From: an uncultured Anaerolineaceae bacterium
GTDB taxonomy: Bacteria > Chloroflexota > Anaerolineae > Anaerolineales > Anaerolineaceae
Direction of reading: 5' to 3'
NCBI GenBank assembly: GCA_927443345.1
Contig: CAKMKJ010000032.1
Span: 1 to 56,036 of the forward strand
Length of the DNA stretch: 56,036 nucleotides
Below, piece after piece: positions 32,434 to 41,825 of the stretch (the stretch's first letter is position 1; each line of letters begins with the position of its first letter). Position numbers and translations under genes: made by a program. The notes under the pieces were generated by a model. That model searched no databases and was not told the DNA's origin. It worked only from the letters and a program-made list of their open reading frames with translations.

Positions 32434-34720
32434 CACTTCTGTGATTGGTAAGCCCGAAATTCGCAAAGATGCTGCATTTAAAGCTACCGGCAAAGCTCAA
32501 TACACTGCCGATCTACAACCAGAACATGCTGCTTATGCGGTATTGGTTCGTTCACCCCATCATCATGCAGACATTCTCTCTATAGATAAAACGCTTGCTC
32601 TACAACAGCCTGGTGTTATTGCGGTTATTACCGCAGAAGACATTCCTGGGTTGAAAACATTTGGCCTTATCCCGGATCAACCTGCGCTCGCTATTAATGT
32701 AGTCAGGCACATTGGTGAACCAGTGGTCCTCGTTGTCGCCGCGGATAAAGCCAGCGCGCAATCCGCTGCCTCAAAAGTGGTGGTGGAATACAAGAAACTT
32801 AATGCGGTGCTAGACCCGATTGAGGCGCTCATCGATCCTTCTCCGCTTGTGCATCCCGCCGGGAATCTGCTTGCGCAGTTTAATGTTGAATCCGGTGATC
32901 TCGATTCAGGTTTTAGTAAAGCGGATATCGTATTTGAAGAAACATTTACCACACAAAGAGTAGCCCCTGCTTATATGGAAATGGAAACCTCTCTCGCAAG
33001 TTATCACCCAGATGGAACCATAAGCGTTTGGGTGAGCTCGCAAGAACCTTTCATTGATCGGGCACGGATAGCAGCCGCCCTCAACCTGGAAGTTGAAAAA
33101 GTGCACGTGCTCAGCACCGTTATCGGTGGGGCATTTGGTGGCAAAGAAGACTCCAGCCTCGCCATCATTACCGCAATCGCCGCATGGATAACAAAAGGAA
33201 CTGTACGGATGGTCAACAATCGCAGCGAATCCTTCGTTGCCCATCCCAAACGCCACCCTGTCAAAATTCATCTCAAAATCGGAGCTATGAATGACGGCAC
33301 AATCATTGCGCTTGATGGAAAAGTTTGGCTAAACACTGGTGCGTATGCTTCTTATGGCCCCGCAGTTGGCAGCCTGCTCACTGAAATGGTAGCTGGCCCT
33401 TATAACATTCCTAATGTAACTATCGAAACCAAGGTGATTTACACCCACACGCCTTACTCAGGCGCGATGCGAGGATTTGGCAGTCCGCAGGCGCATTTTG
33501 CTATTGAAAGTGCAATGGACATGCTTGCAGAACGGCTTAACATAGATGCAGTCGAAATTCGCCGCAAAAACATCTTACAAACAGGTGATACGCTACCCAC
33601 CCGTGTTCATTTGAATGAAACAGCACTCGGTCTTGAACCTATTTTGCAGCACGCTTCTGCCGCAGTTGCGCGTTTACGTAAGGTCAAAGCTAAACCCGGA
33701 AAACACAGCGGAGTAGGTCTGGCCTTGGCCATGCAAAGTATGGGCTTGGGAAACGGAATTCCAGATAATTCAAACCATAGGCTAGAATGGCTGCCAGATG
33801 GACGTGTTTTGATCCATCTTGGCGTACCAGATTTGGGTCAAGGGCTCGTCACTGTAGCAGAACAAATCACAGCAGAAGCACTCGGCCTGCCATTTGAGCA
33901 AGTTGTTTCTTCACCCTTCAATACCCATACCGTCCTTAACGGCGGTGTGGTGTGTGCCTCTCGCATGACTTACCTGGTTGGAAACGCCATGATTGCTGGT
34001 GCCAAGCATCTAATTCAGGAACTGATTGATCAGGCAGCCACGCTTCTCAATCAACCAAAAGACCAGATCACCTATGCATGCGGAAGGATTACCTTGCCTG
34101 ATGGCAATACACTTTCAGCTAGTGAATTTACCAGCCGGGCTGCTGAGCAGGGAAACCCGATTCTGGTTGAAGCCTCTGCGTGTTTCCCCTACCCCGAAGC
34201 TACAACACCGCAACACTTGCCTATTGGATTACCGCATGTGAAATTTTTATTTGGCGCACAGGTGGCTCGAGTCGAAGTGGATGCCGAGCTTGGCATTGTT
34301 GAAGTGACAGATTTAGTCGCCATCCACGATCCCGGCAAGGTGATTAACCGGCTTGGCGCTGAAGGTCAGATTGAGGGCGGCGTGGTGATGGGTATTGGCT
34401 ATGCGCTATATGAAGACATGAGCCTTAAATCAAACGACCAGTGGATCAATTGCTTTACTGAATATCTGCTCCCCACAAGTCTGGATGTGCCAATCAACCT
34501 TGAGGTTCAGATGCTCGAATACCCCGAGGGTGACGGCCCATATGGCGCCAAGGGTCTGGCTGAAATTTGCACCGTCCCCACAGCGCCGGCCATCACGAAT
34601 GCTGTCTACAATGCCATCGGTGTACGTGTCAAAGACCTGCCGATCACACCCGAAAAACTTTATCAAGCCAGTCAAACTCATATCGGTAATCACCAAGATA
34701 CAACTGAATCAAAACGATGA
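32423..34720 (+). CDS. Molybdenum hydroxylase catalytic subunit
   Basis: 765 residues of the xanthine dehydrogenase/aldehyde oxidase molybdopterin-binding family. Motifs: VIGGAFGGKED (about 233-243), SGAMRGFGSPQAHFAIES (cofactor-binding Arg-Gly-Phe-Gly), DLGQGLVTVAEQI, and the active-site Glu714 in GAKGLAE. The CoxL-type AYXCSFR loop of CO dehydrogenase is absent, so CO is not the substrate. Start chosen at ATG 32423; an upstream in-frame ATG would overlap deep into the iron-sulfur gene. Substrate (N-heterocycle, aldehyde or other) is unknown. Its PHP and mannosidase neighbours do not match a classical purine pathway. Confidence 0.92.
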   Translation: MTTNTSVIGKPEIRKDAAFKATGKAQYTADLQPEHAAYAVLVRSPHHHADILSIDKTLALQQPGVIAVITAEDIPGLKTFGLIPDQPALAINVVRHIGEPVVLVVAADKASAQSAASKVVVEYKKLNAVLDPIEALIDPSPLVHPAGNLLAQFNVESGDLDSGFSKADIVFEETFTTQRVAPAYMEMETSLASYHPDGTISVWVSSQEPFIDRARIAAALNLEVEKVHVLSTVIGGAFGGKEDSSLAIITAIAAWITKGTVRMVNNRSESFVAHPKRHPVKIHLKIGAMNDGTIIALDGKVWLNTGAYASYGPAVGSLLTEMVAGPYNIPNVTIETKVIYTHTPYSGAMRGFGSPQAHFAIESAMDMLAERLNIDAVEIRRKNILQTGDTLPTRVHLNETALGLEPILQHASAAVARLRKVKAKPGKHSGVGLALAMQSMGLGNGIPDNSNHRLEWLPDGRVLIHLGVPDLGQGLVTVAEQITAEALGLPFEQVVSSPFNTHTVLNGGVVCASRMTYLVGNAMIAGAKHLIQELIDQAATLLNQPKDQITYACGRITLPDGNTLSASEFTSRAAEQGNPILVEASACFPYPEATTPQHLPIGLPHVKFLFGAQVARVEVDAELGIVEVTDLVAIHDPGKVINRLGAEGQIEGGVVMGIGYALYEDMSLKSNDQWINCFTEYLLPTSLDVPINLEVQMLEYPEGDGPYGAKGLAEICTVPTAPAITNAVYNAIGVRVKDLPITPEKLYQASQTHIGNHQDTTESKR

Positions 34721-34735
34721 TGGCAAACAACACAC

Positions 34736-36025
34736 ATGAATAATCTCGCTATTGACCATATTATTCCGAAAACAGCCGAAGGAACCTATTACACCATCCC
34801 GTTTCAGGTACCTGATGGCGAGATTGACCGCATCACAGTGACTTACAGTTATTCTCGAATCTCAGGCAAGTTCAACCTCATATCGAACATGGTTAATATC
34901 GTTGATCTTGGCTTGATGGATGCAGATGAACGGTTTTTGGGTTGGTCAGGCAGTTCAAGAAAAACGGTTTATGTTGGCCCTTACGCAGCAACCAGCGGCT
35001 ACCTGATGACTGAAATCAAACCAGGCGAATGGCACATCCTGGTGGGGGCATATAAAATCCCCGAAGGCGGTCTGCCTGTGCATTATGAAATCACCTTTAA
35101 CCCCTTGCAACCGCGGTGGCTGTTAGGTGATCTGCACATGCATTCTACTGCTTCAGACGGCAAGCACGACATTTTCACCCTGGCGAAGATGGCTCAAAAC
35201 AAAGGCCTCGATTTTATCGCCGTTTCCAACCACAACAATTACAGTGAAAACCTGAATCTGCCGGTGGTGCCCGGGCTCACCTTCATCCCCGCCGTGGAAT
35301 GGACACACTATCAGGGACACATGAACTTTTTGGGTATTGCTGCGCCTTTCGAAAATTCTTTCGTCGCCAACAGCGAGCAAGAAATGTTGAATTTGGTCAC
35401 CAAAGCCAGAGAAAAAGGGGCTTTGGTATCAGTGAACCATCCGAAATGTAATTTTTGCCCTTACCTGTGGCATAGCAATGACTGCTTTGACCTGGTGGAG
35501 GTTTGGAACGGCCCCATGCGAAAAGTAAACATGGATGGAATTGCCTGGTGGCATGACAAGCTGATAGAAGGCCGCAAAATTCCGCTAGTCGGCGGTAGCG
35601 ACTTTCACAGAAGAGGGCACATCGTCAGGTTCGCACGTCCGGTTAACCATGTTTACGCCAGGTCACCGGCGGCTGCTGACATTCTTAAAGCCATCTCTCA
35701 AGGCCGTAACTATTTATCCGCTTCAGTGAAAGGCGTTCAACTAGACTTACACTACGGCGAAAGCATGATGGGTGACACGACCCCAAAACGAGATGGACAA
35801 ACACTCACCATATCAGCCAGCCGATTGCGACCCGGGATGCACCTCAAATTGGTCAATCAGGATGGCTTTGTCGTCGGATGGCGTCGCTTTAAAAATGGTA
35901 AACTGGATGCACAAGTGCCAGTTTCTGCATCATGGCGCTTTGCCTATTTGCTGGTATCACGCAACCTCTTCGGCATGGAATACGTGCGTGCAATTTCAAA
36001 CCCCATCTATTTTGACCAGGAGTAA
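34736..36025 (+). CDS. PHP-domain metallohydrolase, CehA/McbA-like
   Basis: 429 residues. An N-terminal beta-rich region (1-120) precedes a PHP metal-binding domain starting at LLGDLHMHSTASDG, with further ligands in VSNHNNYSE, PAVEWTHYQGHMNFLG, SVNHPK and GGSDFHRRGH. CehA/McbA-type members hydrolyse esters or phosphoesters; the precise reaction here is unknown. Starts 15 bases after the hydroxylase subunit, ends shortly before the GH38 gene, so it belongs to the same transcript. No signal peptide. Confidence 0.82.
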   Translation: MNNLAIDHIIPKTAEGTYYTIPFQVPDGEIDRITVTYSYSRISGKFNLISNMVNIVDLGLMDADERFLGWSGSSRKTVYVGPYAATSGYLMTEIKPGEWHILVGAYKIPEGGLPVHYEITFNPLQPRWLLGDLHMHSTASDGKHDIFTLAKMAQNKGLDFIAVSNHNNYSENLNLPVVPGLTFIPAVEWTHYQGHMNFLGIAAPFENSFVANSEQEMLNLVTKAREKGALVSVNHPKCNFCPYLWHSNDCFDLVEVWNGPMRKVNMDGIAWWHDKLIEGRKIPLVGGSDFHRRGHIVRFARPVNHVYARSPAAADILKAISQGRNYLSASVKGVQLDLHYGESMMGDTTPKRDGQTLTISASRLRPGMHLKLVNQDGFVVGWRRFKNGKLDAQVPVSASWRFAYLLVSRNLFGMEYVRAISNPIYFDQE

Positions 36026-36088
36026 TGCCCCATCGAACCGATCACGCTCATCAAAAAAGAAAAAAAACACCTGCATCGGCTAAAAAGA

Positions 36089-38956
36089 ATGCGTTCGTCT
36101 ATCTATACCAAAGTTGCACCCCTAAAAGTGGGTGTACATCCTTCTTCCGAGCCGATACCTCCCGGTAACCAAAATGATCTAAACTACCGTCCTATCCACA
36201 GCAAGGGTATTTGGGGCGGGGTTTACGATTGTGCCTGGTTTAATATGCGCGGGATCATTCCCGCTGGCGCTGCAGGCAAGCATATCGTTGCCCACGTGAA
36301 TGTCGGGGGTGAAGGCGCTGTCTATCAGGGGACGGAGCCCCAAAGTGCCATCACGTTAGTAATGAGCTACATAGACCGCTTGCAGTCAGGCGTCGGCAAA
36401 ACCATCATCGAGATTTCTCAAAAAGCAGACGCAAATCAGGAAGTGCAGCTTTACATCGATGCAGGCTATAACGGCTATTACGGCTATCCGTTTGGCTGGG
36501 GTATCTTCCAATACGCGGACCTGTGTGTGGTAAATGACGATCTGCTGGCCTATTACTATGATTACTTTTGCATCACTTCACTGCTTTCGACTACAACTAT
36601 AAAAACAGAACGAGCCAGACTCGACCAACTCCTTGATCAGAGTTACGCTGCGCTGGTGGCTTCAGTTGAAAAAGCACGCAGCATTCTCAAGCCATTATTT
36701 GAAGCACAGCCCGATGAATCGGTAGCCTTTACCGCGGTGGGGCATTCTCATCTTGACCTCGCCTGGCTGTGGCCAGTTCGCGAAACAAAACGCAAGGCTC
36801 AACGCACTTTTGCCAACCAACTGAGCAATGCAAATCGCTATCCTGATTACGTTTATGGCGCAAGCCAGCCCTGGCAGTTTGAATATATAAAAAACAACAC
36901 CCCGCAGCAGTATGCCGCACTGCAGCAAATGGCTGCACGCGGACAGTTGGAACTTCAAGGCGGGATGTGGGTTGAAGCAGACACCAATCTTGCCTCTGGT
37001 GAAGCGCTCATTCGGCAGATCCTCTACGGCAAAGATTTCTTCTTCAAAGAGTTTGGGCAGGAAATGAAGCTGTGCTGGCTGCCTGATGTATTTGGCTATA
37101 ATGGCAACCTGCCCCAAATACTCAAAAAGAGCGGTCTGCCTTATTTTATGACCATAAAACTCTCCTGGAATGAACATAATCGCTTTCCGTACCGCAGTTT
37201 TGTGTGGAAAGGCATAGATGGCAGCCAGGTGCTCGTGCACATGCCGCCGGATGACAATTACAACAGCGCAGGCAGCCCGGCTTGCACTCGCCATGCGGCT
37301 GACAATTACACCGAGCGTGAACAGGCGCCAGAAGGTCTGTTGGTTTACGGCATTGGTGATGGCGGCGGCGGACCGGGCGAAGCTCACATCGAATTGGTGA
37401 TGCGTCAGTGCAGGCTGGCCGGCAGTCCGCGCGTTACACCCGGCTCAGCCATCGGCTTCTTTGAAAAACTGAATCAATACAGAGATAAATTGCCCACCTA
37501 TAACGGCGAGCTTTACCTCGAAAAACACCAGGGCACCTATACAACCCAGGCAGCCAACAAGGCAGGTAACCGCCGCTGCGAATATGCGCTGCAAAACCTT
37601 GAAGCCTTGTGCGCGCTCGCCTGGCAAAAAGGCAGAGAATATCCGCAGGATCAACTGGATACCTGGTGGAAAGAAGTGCTGTTATATCAATTTCACGATA
37701 TTCTGCCAGGCAGCAGCATCACCCGTGTCTATGAAGAAAGCCGCGCGCGTTACGAAATCATATTGCATGAAATCACTGCCGAATGCGATGCGGTAATGCG
37801 CTTTCTTTCTGGCGGCGACAGCGGCTTTTCAGCTTTCAACCCCACAAGTTATCAACGTCACGAATACATTCGTCAGAATGACGCATGGTACCATGCCAGC
37901 CTGGCACCATACGGCTTTGCTCCGCTGCAAGAACTGCCGCCTCAAAATGAACTTAAATTTGGAGAAGACAGCATTGAAAACAAGTTTATCCGCGTGCGGT
38001 TTTCAGATCAGGGTGAGATCATCTCTGCAATTACCAAAAAAGATGGGGCTGAATATGCCGAGAGTCAACTAAACACCTTGCGCCTCTACCGCGACAAATG
38101 GCTGTTCTACAACGCCTGGGATATCGATTGGAAATACTTTACTAAACCCAGCAAGGTGCTAAAAGCCTACCGCCACGAAAGTTTCATTGACGGACCGACC
38201 GTCGTCCGCCGCAGCTATTTCAAGCACGGACGCACGACCCTGACTCAGGATGTGGTTTTATATGCGGACCGTCCCATAGTTTATTTTAAAACCAACTGCG
38301 ATTTTCACGAAACATTCAAAATGCTGCGAGCGGATTTTGACCTGGCGATTCATTCGCCAATTGTAACCTGTGATATTCAGCTTGGCAGCATAGAGCGCAG
38401 CACGGGCGATACAACCGATGTCGAAAAAGCCCAATTTGAAATCTGTGCCCATAAATATATTGATTTATCTGACGATGTGCGCGGCGCTTCGCTGTTGAAC
38501 GACTGCAAGTACGGACATCGCGTCAAGGGCAACCGCATCTCGCTCAACCTGCTGCGTTCACCCATTTATCCTGATAAAAAAGCGGATCGCGGCAAACACA
38601 GCTTTACCTATGCGCTGTTCTTACATCAAGGCGGCTGCGGCACCGATACATTGATGCACAGCTACCACCTCAACAAGCCAGTAATTCTGACCTCTGGTCA
38701 AGTGGATGTGGGCTCAATGGCGCAGACCGATAATCCAGCGGTAGTTATTGAAACCATCAAGCGCGCTCATAATGCAGATGGAATTATTTTGCGACTGTAT
38801 GAGAGCCAGGGTAAACCTGCGGCATGCCGACTGCAAACCATCTTATCATATATTGAAGCTATTGAAACTGACTTGATGGAAAATGAACTGGGCAGTATCG
38901 ATATTAACCGATTGGAGTTCACTCCTTTTGAAATCAAGACCATCAAATTTAAGTAA
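36089..38956 (+). CDS. GH38 alpha-mannosidase
   Basis: 955-residue glycoside hydrolase family 38 enzyme, cytoplasmic (no signal peptide). Catalytic and zinc residues are visible: HSHLDLAWLWPVRETKRK, nucleophile Asp333 in CWLPDVFGYNG, QFHDILPGSS, and a long beta-rich C-terminus. The first ATG (36089) has no ribosome site. The frame is open upstream to 36026, and an AGGAG at 36018-36022 lies 9 bases before an in-frame ATC at 36032, which would add 19 residues of plausible GH38 N-terminus; an A-rich tract (36053-36067) also leaves room for an indel that would join ATG 36025. Last gene of the hydroxylase-PHP operon. Confidence 0.9.
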   Translation: MRSSIYTKVAPLKVGVHPSSEPIPPGNQNDLNYRPIHSKGIWGGVYDCAWFNMRGIIPAGAAGKHIVAHVNVGGEGAVYQGTEPQSAITLVMSYIDRLQSGVGKTIIEISQKADANQEVQLYIDAGYNGYYGYPFGWGIFQYADLCVVNDDLLAYYYDYFCITSLLSTTTIKTERARLDQLLDQSYAALVASVEKARSILKPLFEAQPDESVAFTAVGHSHLDLAWLWPVRETKRKAQRTFANQLSNANRYPDYVYGASQPWQFEYIKNNTPQQYAALQQMAARGQLELQGGMWVEADTNLASGEALIRQILYGKDFFFKEFGQEMKLCWLPDVFGYNGNLPQILKKSGLPYFMTIKLSWNEHNRFPYRSFVWKGIDGSQVLVHMPPDDNYNSAGSPACTRHAADNYTEREQAPEGLLVYGIGDGGGGPGEAHIELVMRQCRLAGSPRVTPGSAIGFFEKLNQYRDKLPTYNGELYLEKHQGTYTTQAANKAGNRRCEYALQNLEALCALAWQKGREYPQDQLDTWWKEVLLYQFHDILPGSSITRVYEESRARYEIILHEITAECDAVMRFLSGGDSGFSAFNPTSYQRHEYIRQNDAWYHASLAPYGFAPLQELPPQNELKFGEDSIENKFIRVRFSDQGEIISAITKKDGAEYAESQLNTLRLYRDKWLFYNAWDIDWKYFTKPSKVLKAYRHESFIDGPTVVRRSYFKHGRTTLTQDVVLYADRPIVYFKTNCDFHETFKMLRADFDLAIHSPIVTCDIQLGSIERSTGDTTDVEKAQFEICAHKYIDLSDDVRGASLLNDCKYGHRVKGNRISLNLLRSPIYPDKKADRGKHSFTYALFLHQGGCGTDTLMHSYHLNKPVILTSGQVDVGSMAQTDNPAVVIETIKRAHNADGIILRLYESQGKPAACRLQTILSYIEAIETDLMENELGSIDINRLEFTPFEIKTIKFK

Positions 38957-39052
38957 AAGGGTTAATAATCGCCTGATTTAGTTAATGTCTACATACAAAA
39001 AAATGTCCCAGGTTTATTATGGACTACCTAAATAAATTGGAAGAGTCCAGCT

Positions 39053-39535
39053 TTATGCCAATATTACATCAACAATCACATCGATTGGCATTGCGATATC
39101 CACGACCAGTGCATCTTGTGGCTCTTCCAAAGTTTCAAACTGGCTGCGAAGCATTGCCGGCTGCATATAATGATCAGTGCGGGTATTCATCCGCGATAAT
39201 ATGAGATCATAACTGCCCTTAAGGTACACGATTTGAACATCCGCATTGCCAGACAATAAATGTTGACGATATATTTCTTTGAGCGCAGAACAAGCCAATA
39301 CCCCCTGTTTTTTCTCTTGCAGGCTTTTAGAAATCAGCGCGTTTAGTGCATTTAACCAGGGCAACCGGTCTTCTTCCGTTAATGGAATTCCGTTTGCCAT
39401 TTTCTCGATATTTGATGTGGGATGAAAATCATCAGCATCGAAAAAATCCCAGCCCAGTCTCTGGGCAAGTGCCTTGCCAACTTCAGATTTGCCAGATCCT
39501 GAGACGCCTATAATGATATAGAATCGTGGTTTCAT
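39053..39535 (-). CDS. gntK: Gluconokinase
   Basis: 160 residues, the usual size. P-loop GVSGSGKSEVGKALA (about 10-24), FDADDFHPTSNIEKM substrate motif, LACSALK, and DHYMQPAMLRSQFETLE near the end. Phosphorylates D-gluconate to 6-phosphogluconate. CAGGAG stands 4 bases before ATG. Convergent with the GH38 gene and separated by less than 100 bases; isolated from other gluconate genes in this window. Confidence 0.93.
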   Translation of the reverse strand: MKPRFYIIIGVSGSGKSEVGKALAQRLGWDFFDADDFHPTSNIEKMANGIPLTEEDRLPWLNALNALISKSLQEKKQGVLACSALKEIYRQHLLSGNADVQIVYLKGSYDLILSRMNTRTDHYMQPAMLRSQFETLEEPQDALVVDIAMPIDVIVDVILA

Positions 39536-39903
39536 GATCTCCTGGTAAATGTTTTTATAATTTTAACTTGTAAATTACCTGAATTATACAAGGGGGTGAT
39601 GTCTAGTAGAAATTCATTTATTAACGGCATTTTTTACTGATATTAATGATCGGTTAATTCTAAAAGTTACCTAAACAACTTAAAATCATAAAAGCGATAT
39701 AGATCAAGTCAGTAAACATAAATCGCGAATTTTGGATTTCTCAGCAAAAGACTGCCCATAATCCTCGATATGCCTTGTTTTTTTCGGGGATCTGATTTTG
39801 GTAAGCCATGGCTGCTCATATTGGTGAAGTTCTTGCAACAAGAATACTGCGTATTGCGAAGTTAAAAAGTTTCGAATAATAGTAAGAATTGAGAAGAAAT
39901 AAA
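39536..39903. other. Divergent intergenic region
   Basis: AT-rich region between gntK and the phosphatase remnant. A TATAAT on the minus strand (39588-39583) could be the gntK -10 box, but the matching -35 is poor. No gene, hairpin or repeat was recognised. Confidence 0.4.
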
Positions 39904-40316
39904 ATGCCGGCGATTTTATTTATTTGCACTGCCAATCAATTTCGGTCACCTATAGCTGCGGCCAGTTTTGCCCAAAAGCTATCTGCCTCCAGAACACCTG
40001 ATACCTGGCGGGTAGCTAGTGCAGGCACCTGGACTTCTTCAGGTCTTGCAGCCCACCCCAAAGCTGTCGCTGCCGCAGCACCTCTCGGTCTTGATATCTC
40101 AAATCATCAAACTCAAGAGGTGAATTCGAGCTTCATTTCAGAATTCGACTTAATTGTAGTGATGGAAAACAACCATAAAGAGTCGCTTGTCTTGCTTTAA
40201 CCATGCCCAAAGAAAATGTCACCTATGGCGCTATTACCGCACCTGATTTGATGAACAACAATATCCCCGATGTTGAAAAAATAAAAACCTATTTGAACAC
40301 CATGTTAAGCAATTAG
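39904..40316 (+). pseudogene. Low-molecular-weight protein tyrosine phosphatase, frameshifted
   Basis: The 5' part (39904-40200, 98 residues) has the phosphatase P-loop CTANQFRSP (C-x5-R-S) and the family strand SEFDLIVVMENNHKESL, then stops early after VLL. In another frame the missing C-terminus continues from about 40200: PKENVTYGAITAPDLM and NNIPDVEKIKTYLNTML, ending at TAG 40314-40316. One small indel near 40195-40203 would restore a protein of about 137 residues, close to the usual 140-160. It is either a recent pseudogene or a sequence error. The general-acid Asp would lie in the separated part, so the short form is probably inactive. Confidence 0.75.
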
Positions 40317-40340
40317 TTGAGGTTTTACTAACTCTGTAGA

Positions 40341-40371
40341 AAAAAATTTCAGGCCTGACCTGGAATTTTTT
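40341..40371 (+). terminator. Rho-independent terminator
   Basis: AAAAAATTTCAGG (40341-40353) pairs with CCTGGAATTTTTT (40359-40371) around loop CCTGA, 13 pairs including one T-G, with one extra T. Follows the phosphatase remnant. Confidence 0.8.
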
Positions 40372-40537
40372 TGCATTGACATGAAAACTAACATTCTTGA
40401 ATATCAAGATTTTCTAAAAAATCGTGAGGTCAGCCTAAAGTTGATTATCATGAACTACAATTAGAGAGAATAAATCCTGAGGGATTATTTAATATCCCCC
40501 CATACCAATATTGTTGGGATCATTACTGGAGAACTGC

Positions 40538-41818
40538 ATGCCGCCAATCACTAAAGAAACAGCACTCGAATATCACAAATTAAACGGAGTGCCTGGAAAA
40601 ATCTCAATCATCCCAAGTAAACCTTTGGATACTCAAACCGATCTTGGGCTGGCATATACCCCCGGCGTTTCATATCCGGTGCTTGAGATCGCCAGAGACC
40701 CTGATCTGGCTTATGAATACACCGATAAAGGCAACTTGGTGGCTGTCATTTCGAACGGCACGGCCATCCTCGGTTTGGGTGATCGCGGAGCGCTGGCCAG
40801 CAAGCCGGTTATGGAGGGCAAATCGGTTTTGTTCAAGAAATTTGCAGATGTGGATGCGATAGACATTGAAATTGATACGCATGACCCGGAGAAAATCATC
40901 CAGGTGGTTGAACTCATCGGTAAAACTTTTGGCGGTATCAACCTTGAAGACATTAAATCGCCCGAATGTTTTTACATTGAACGTATGCTTCAATCTAAAA
41001 TGGATATCCCCGTTTTTCATGATGATCAACACGGCACAGCGATCATCCTGGGGGCTGCCTTAATCAACGCACTCGAAATCAGCGGAAAGAAGATCAAAGA
41101 GATCAAGATCGTTTTTTCAGGCGCAGGCGCCGCTGCCCTCGCTTCTGCCAATCATTTTGTGAAAATTGGCGTACCACGAGAAAACATTTGGATGTGCGAT
41201 ATCAAAGGGCTGGTATATAAAGGCCGTAAAGAAGAAATGTTTCCTGAAAAGGAGAGCTTTGCCCAGGGGGAGCAAGCTGCAACGCTGGCAGAAGCGTTTG
41301 AAGGCGCTGATATGTTTGTGGGGCTTTCAGTGGCCAATATTGTCACCCCGGAAATGATCAAAAGAATGCGCCATGCGCCTGTGATTTTTGCCATGGCAAA
41401 CCCTGATCCCGAGATCAAGTTTGATCTTGCCAAACAAGCCCGCCCCGATGCCATGATCGGAACCGGCCGGTCTGATTTTCCGAACCAGGTTAATAATGTC
41501 TTGGGATTCCCCTTCATCTTTCGCGGTGCTTTGGATGTGCGCGCCAGCGCCATCAATGACCAGATGAAATTAGCAGCCAGTAACGCCCTCTCCGCTTTGG
41601 CAAAAGAACCGGTGCCTGCCAATGTCTTAAAAGCCTACGGTCTGACTCACCTTGAGTTTGGTCCAGATTATATTGTGCCCAAACCTTTGGATACACGCGT
41701 CTGTTTATGGGAAGCCCCCGCTGTGGCGAAAGCAGCCATGGAAAGCGGCGTCTCACGCATCAAGATTGACCTTGAAAAGTACGAGCAGCAGCTAAAAGAC
41801 AGGCTCAAAATAGAATAG
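40538..41818 (+). CDS. NAD(P)-dependent malic enzyme
   Basis: 426 residues, malate to pyruvate + CO2. Bacterial short form without the phosphotransacylase domain. Motifs: GLAYTPGVSYPVLEI, catalytic region SKPVMEGKSVLFKKFADVDA (Lys-Glu), DIKSPECFYIE metal site, HDDQHGTAIILGAAL and the nucleotide fold VFSGAGAAALASA. I start at ATG 40538, which has GGAG 6 bases upstream; an in-frame ATG at 40511 has no such site. Eight bases before the fumarase alpha gene, so fumarate to malate to pyruvate steps are co-expressed. Confidence 0.93.
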   Translation: MPPITKETALEYHKLNGVPGKISIIPSKPLDTQTDLGLAYTPGVSYPVLEIARDPDLAYEYTDKGNLVAVISNGTAILGLGDRGALASKPVMEGKSVLFKKFADVDAIDIEIDTHDPEKIIQVVELIGKTFGGINLEDIKSPECFYIERMLQSKMDIPVFHDDQHGTAIILGAALINALEISGKKIKEIKIVFSGAGAAALASANHFVKIGVPRENIWMCDIKGLVYKGRKEEMFPEKESFAQGEQAATLAEAFEGADMFVGLSVANIVTPEMIKRMRHAPVIFAMANPDPEIKFDLAKQARPDAMIGTGRSDFPNQVNNVLGFPFIFRGALDVRASAINDQMKLAASNALSALAKEPVPANVLKAYGLTHLEFGPDYIVPKPLDTRVCLWEAPAVAKAAMESGVSRIKIDLEKYEQQLKDRLKIE

Positions 41819-41825
41819 AGGCAAT

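Noticed and set aside
31082-34720. Molybdenum hydroxylase as part of the BMC (xanthine-type BMC)
   Set aside because: It is separated from the shell operon by a terminator and a convergent 2-oxoacid dehydrogenase operon, has its own promoter, and no purine-degradation partner genes are seen.
36695-37387. 230-codon minus-strand open frame
   Set aside because: Antisense to the catalytic part of the GH38 gene, without ribosome site or known motif; a composition shadow.
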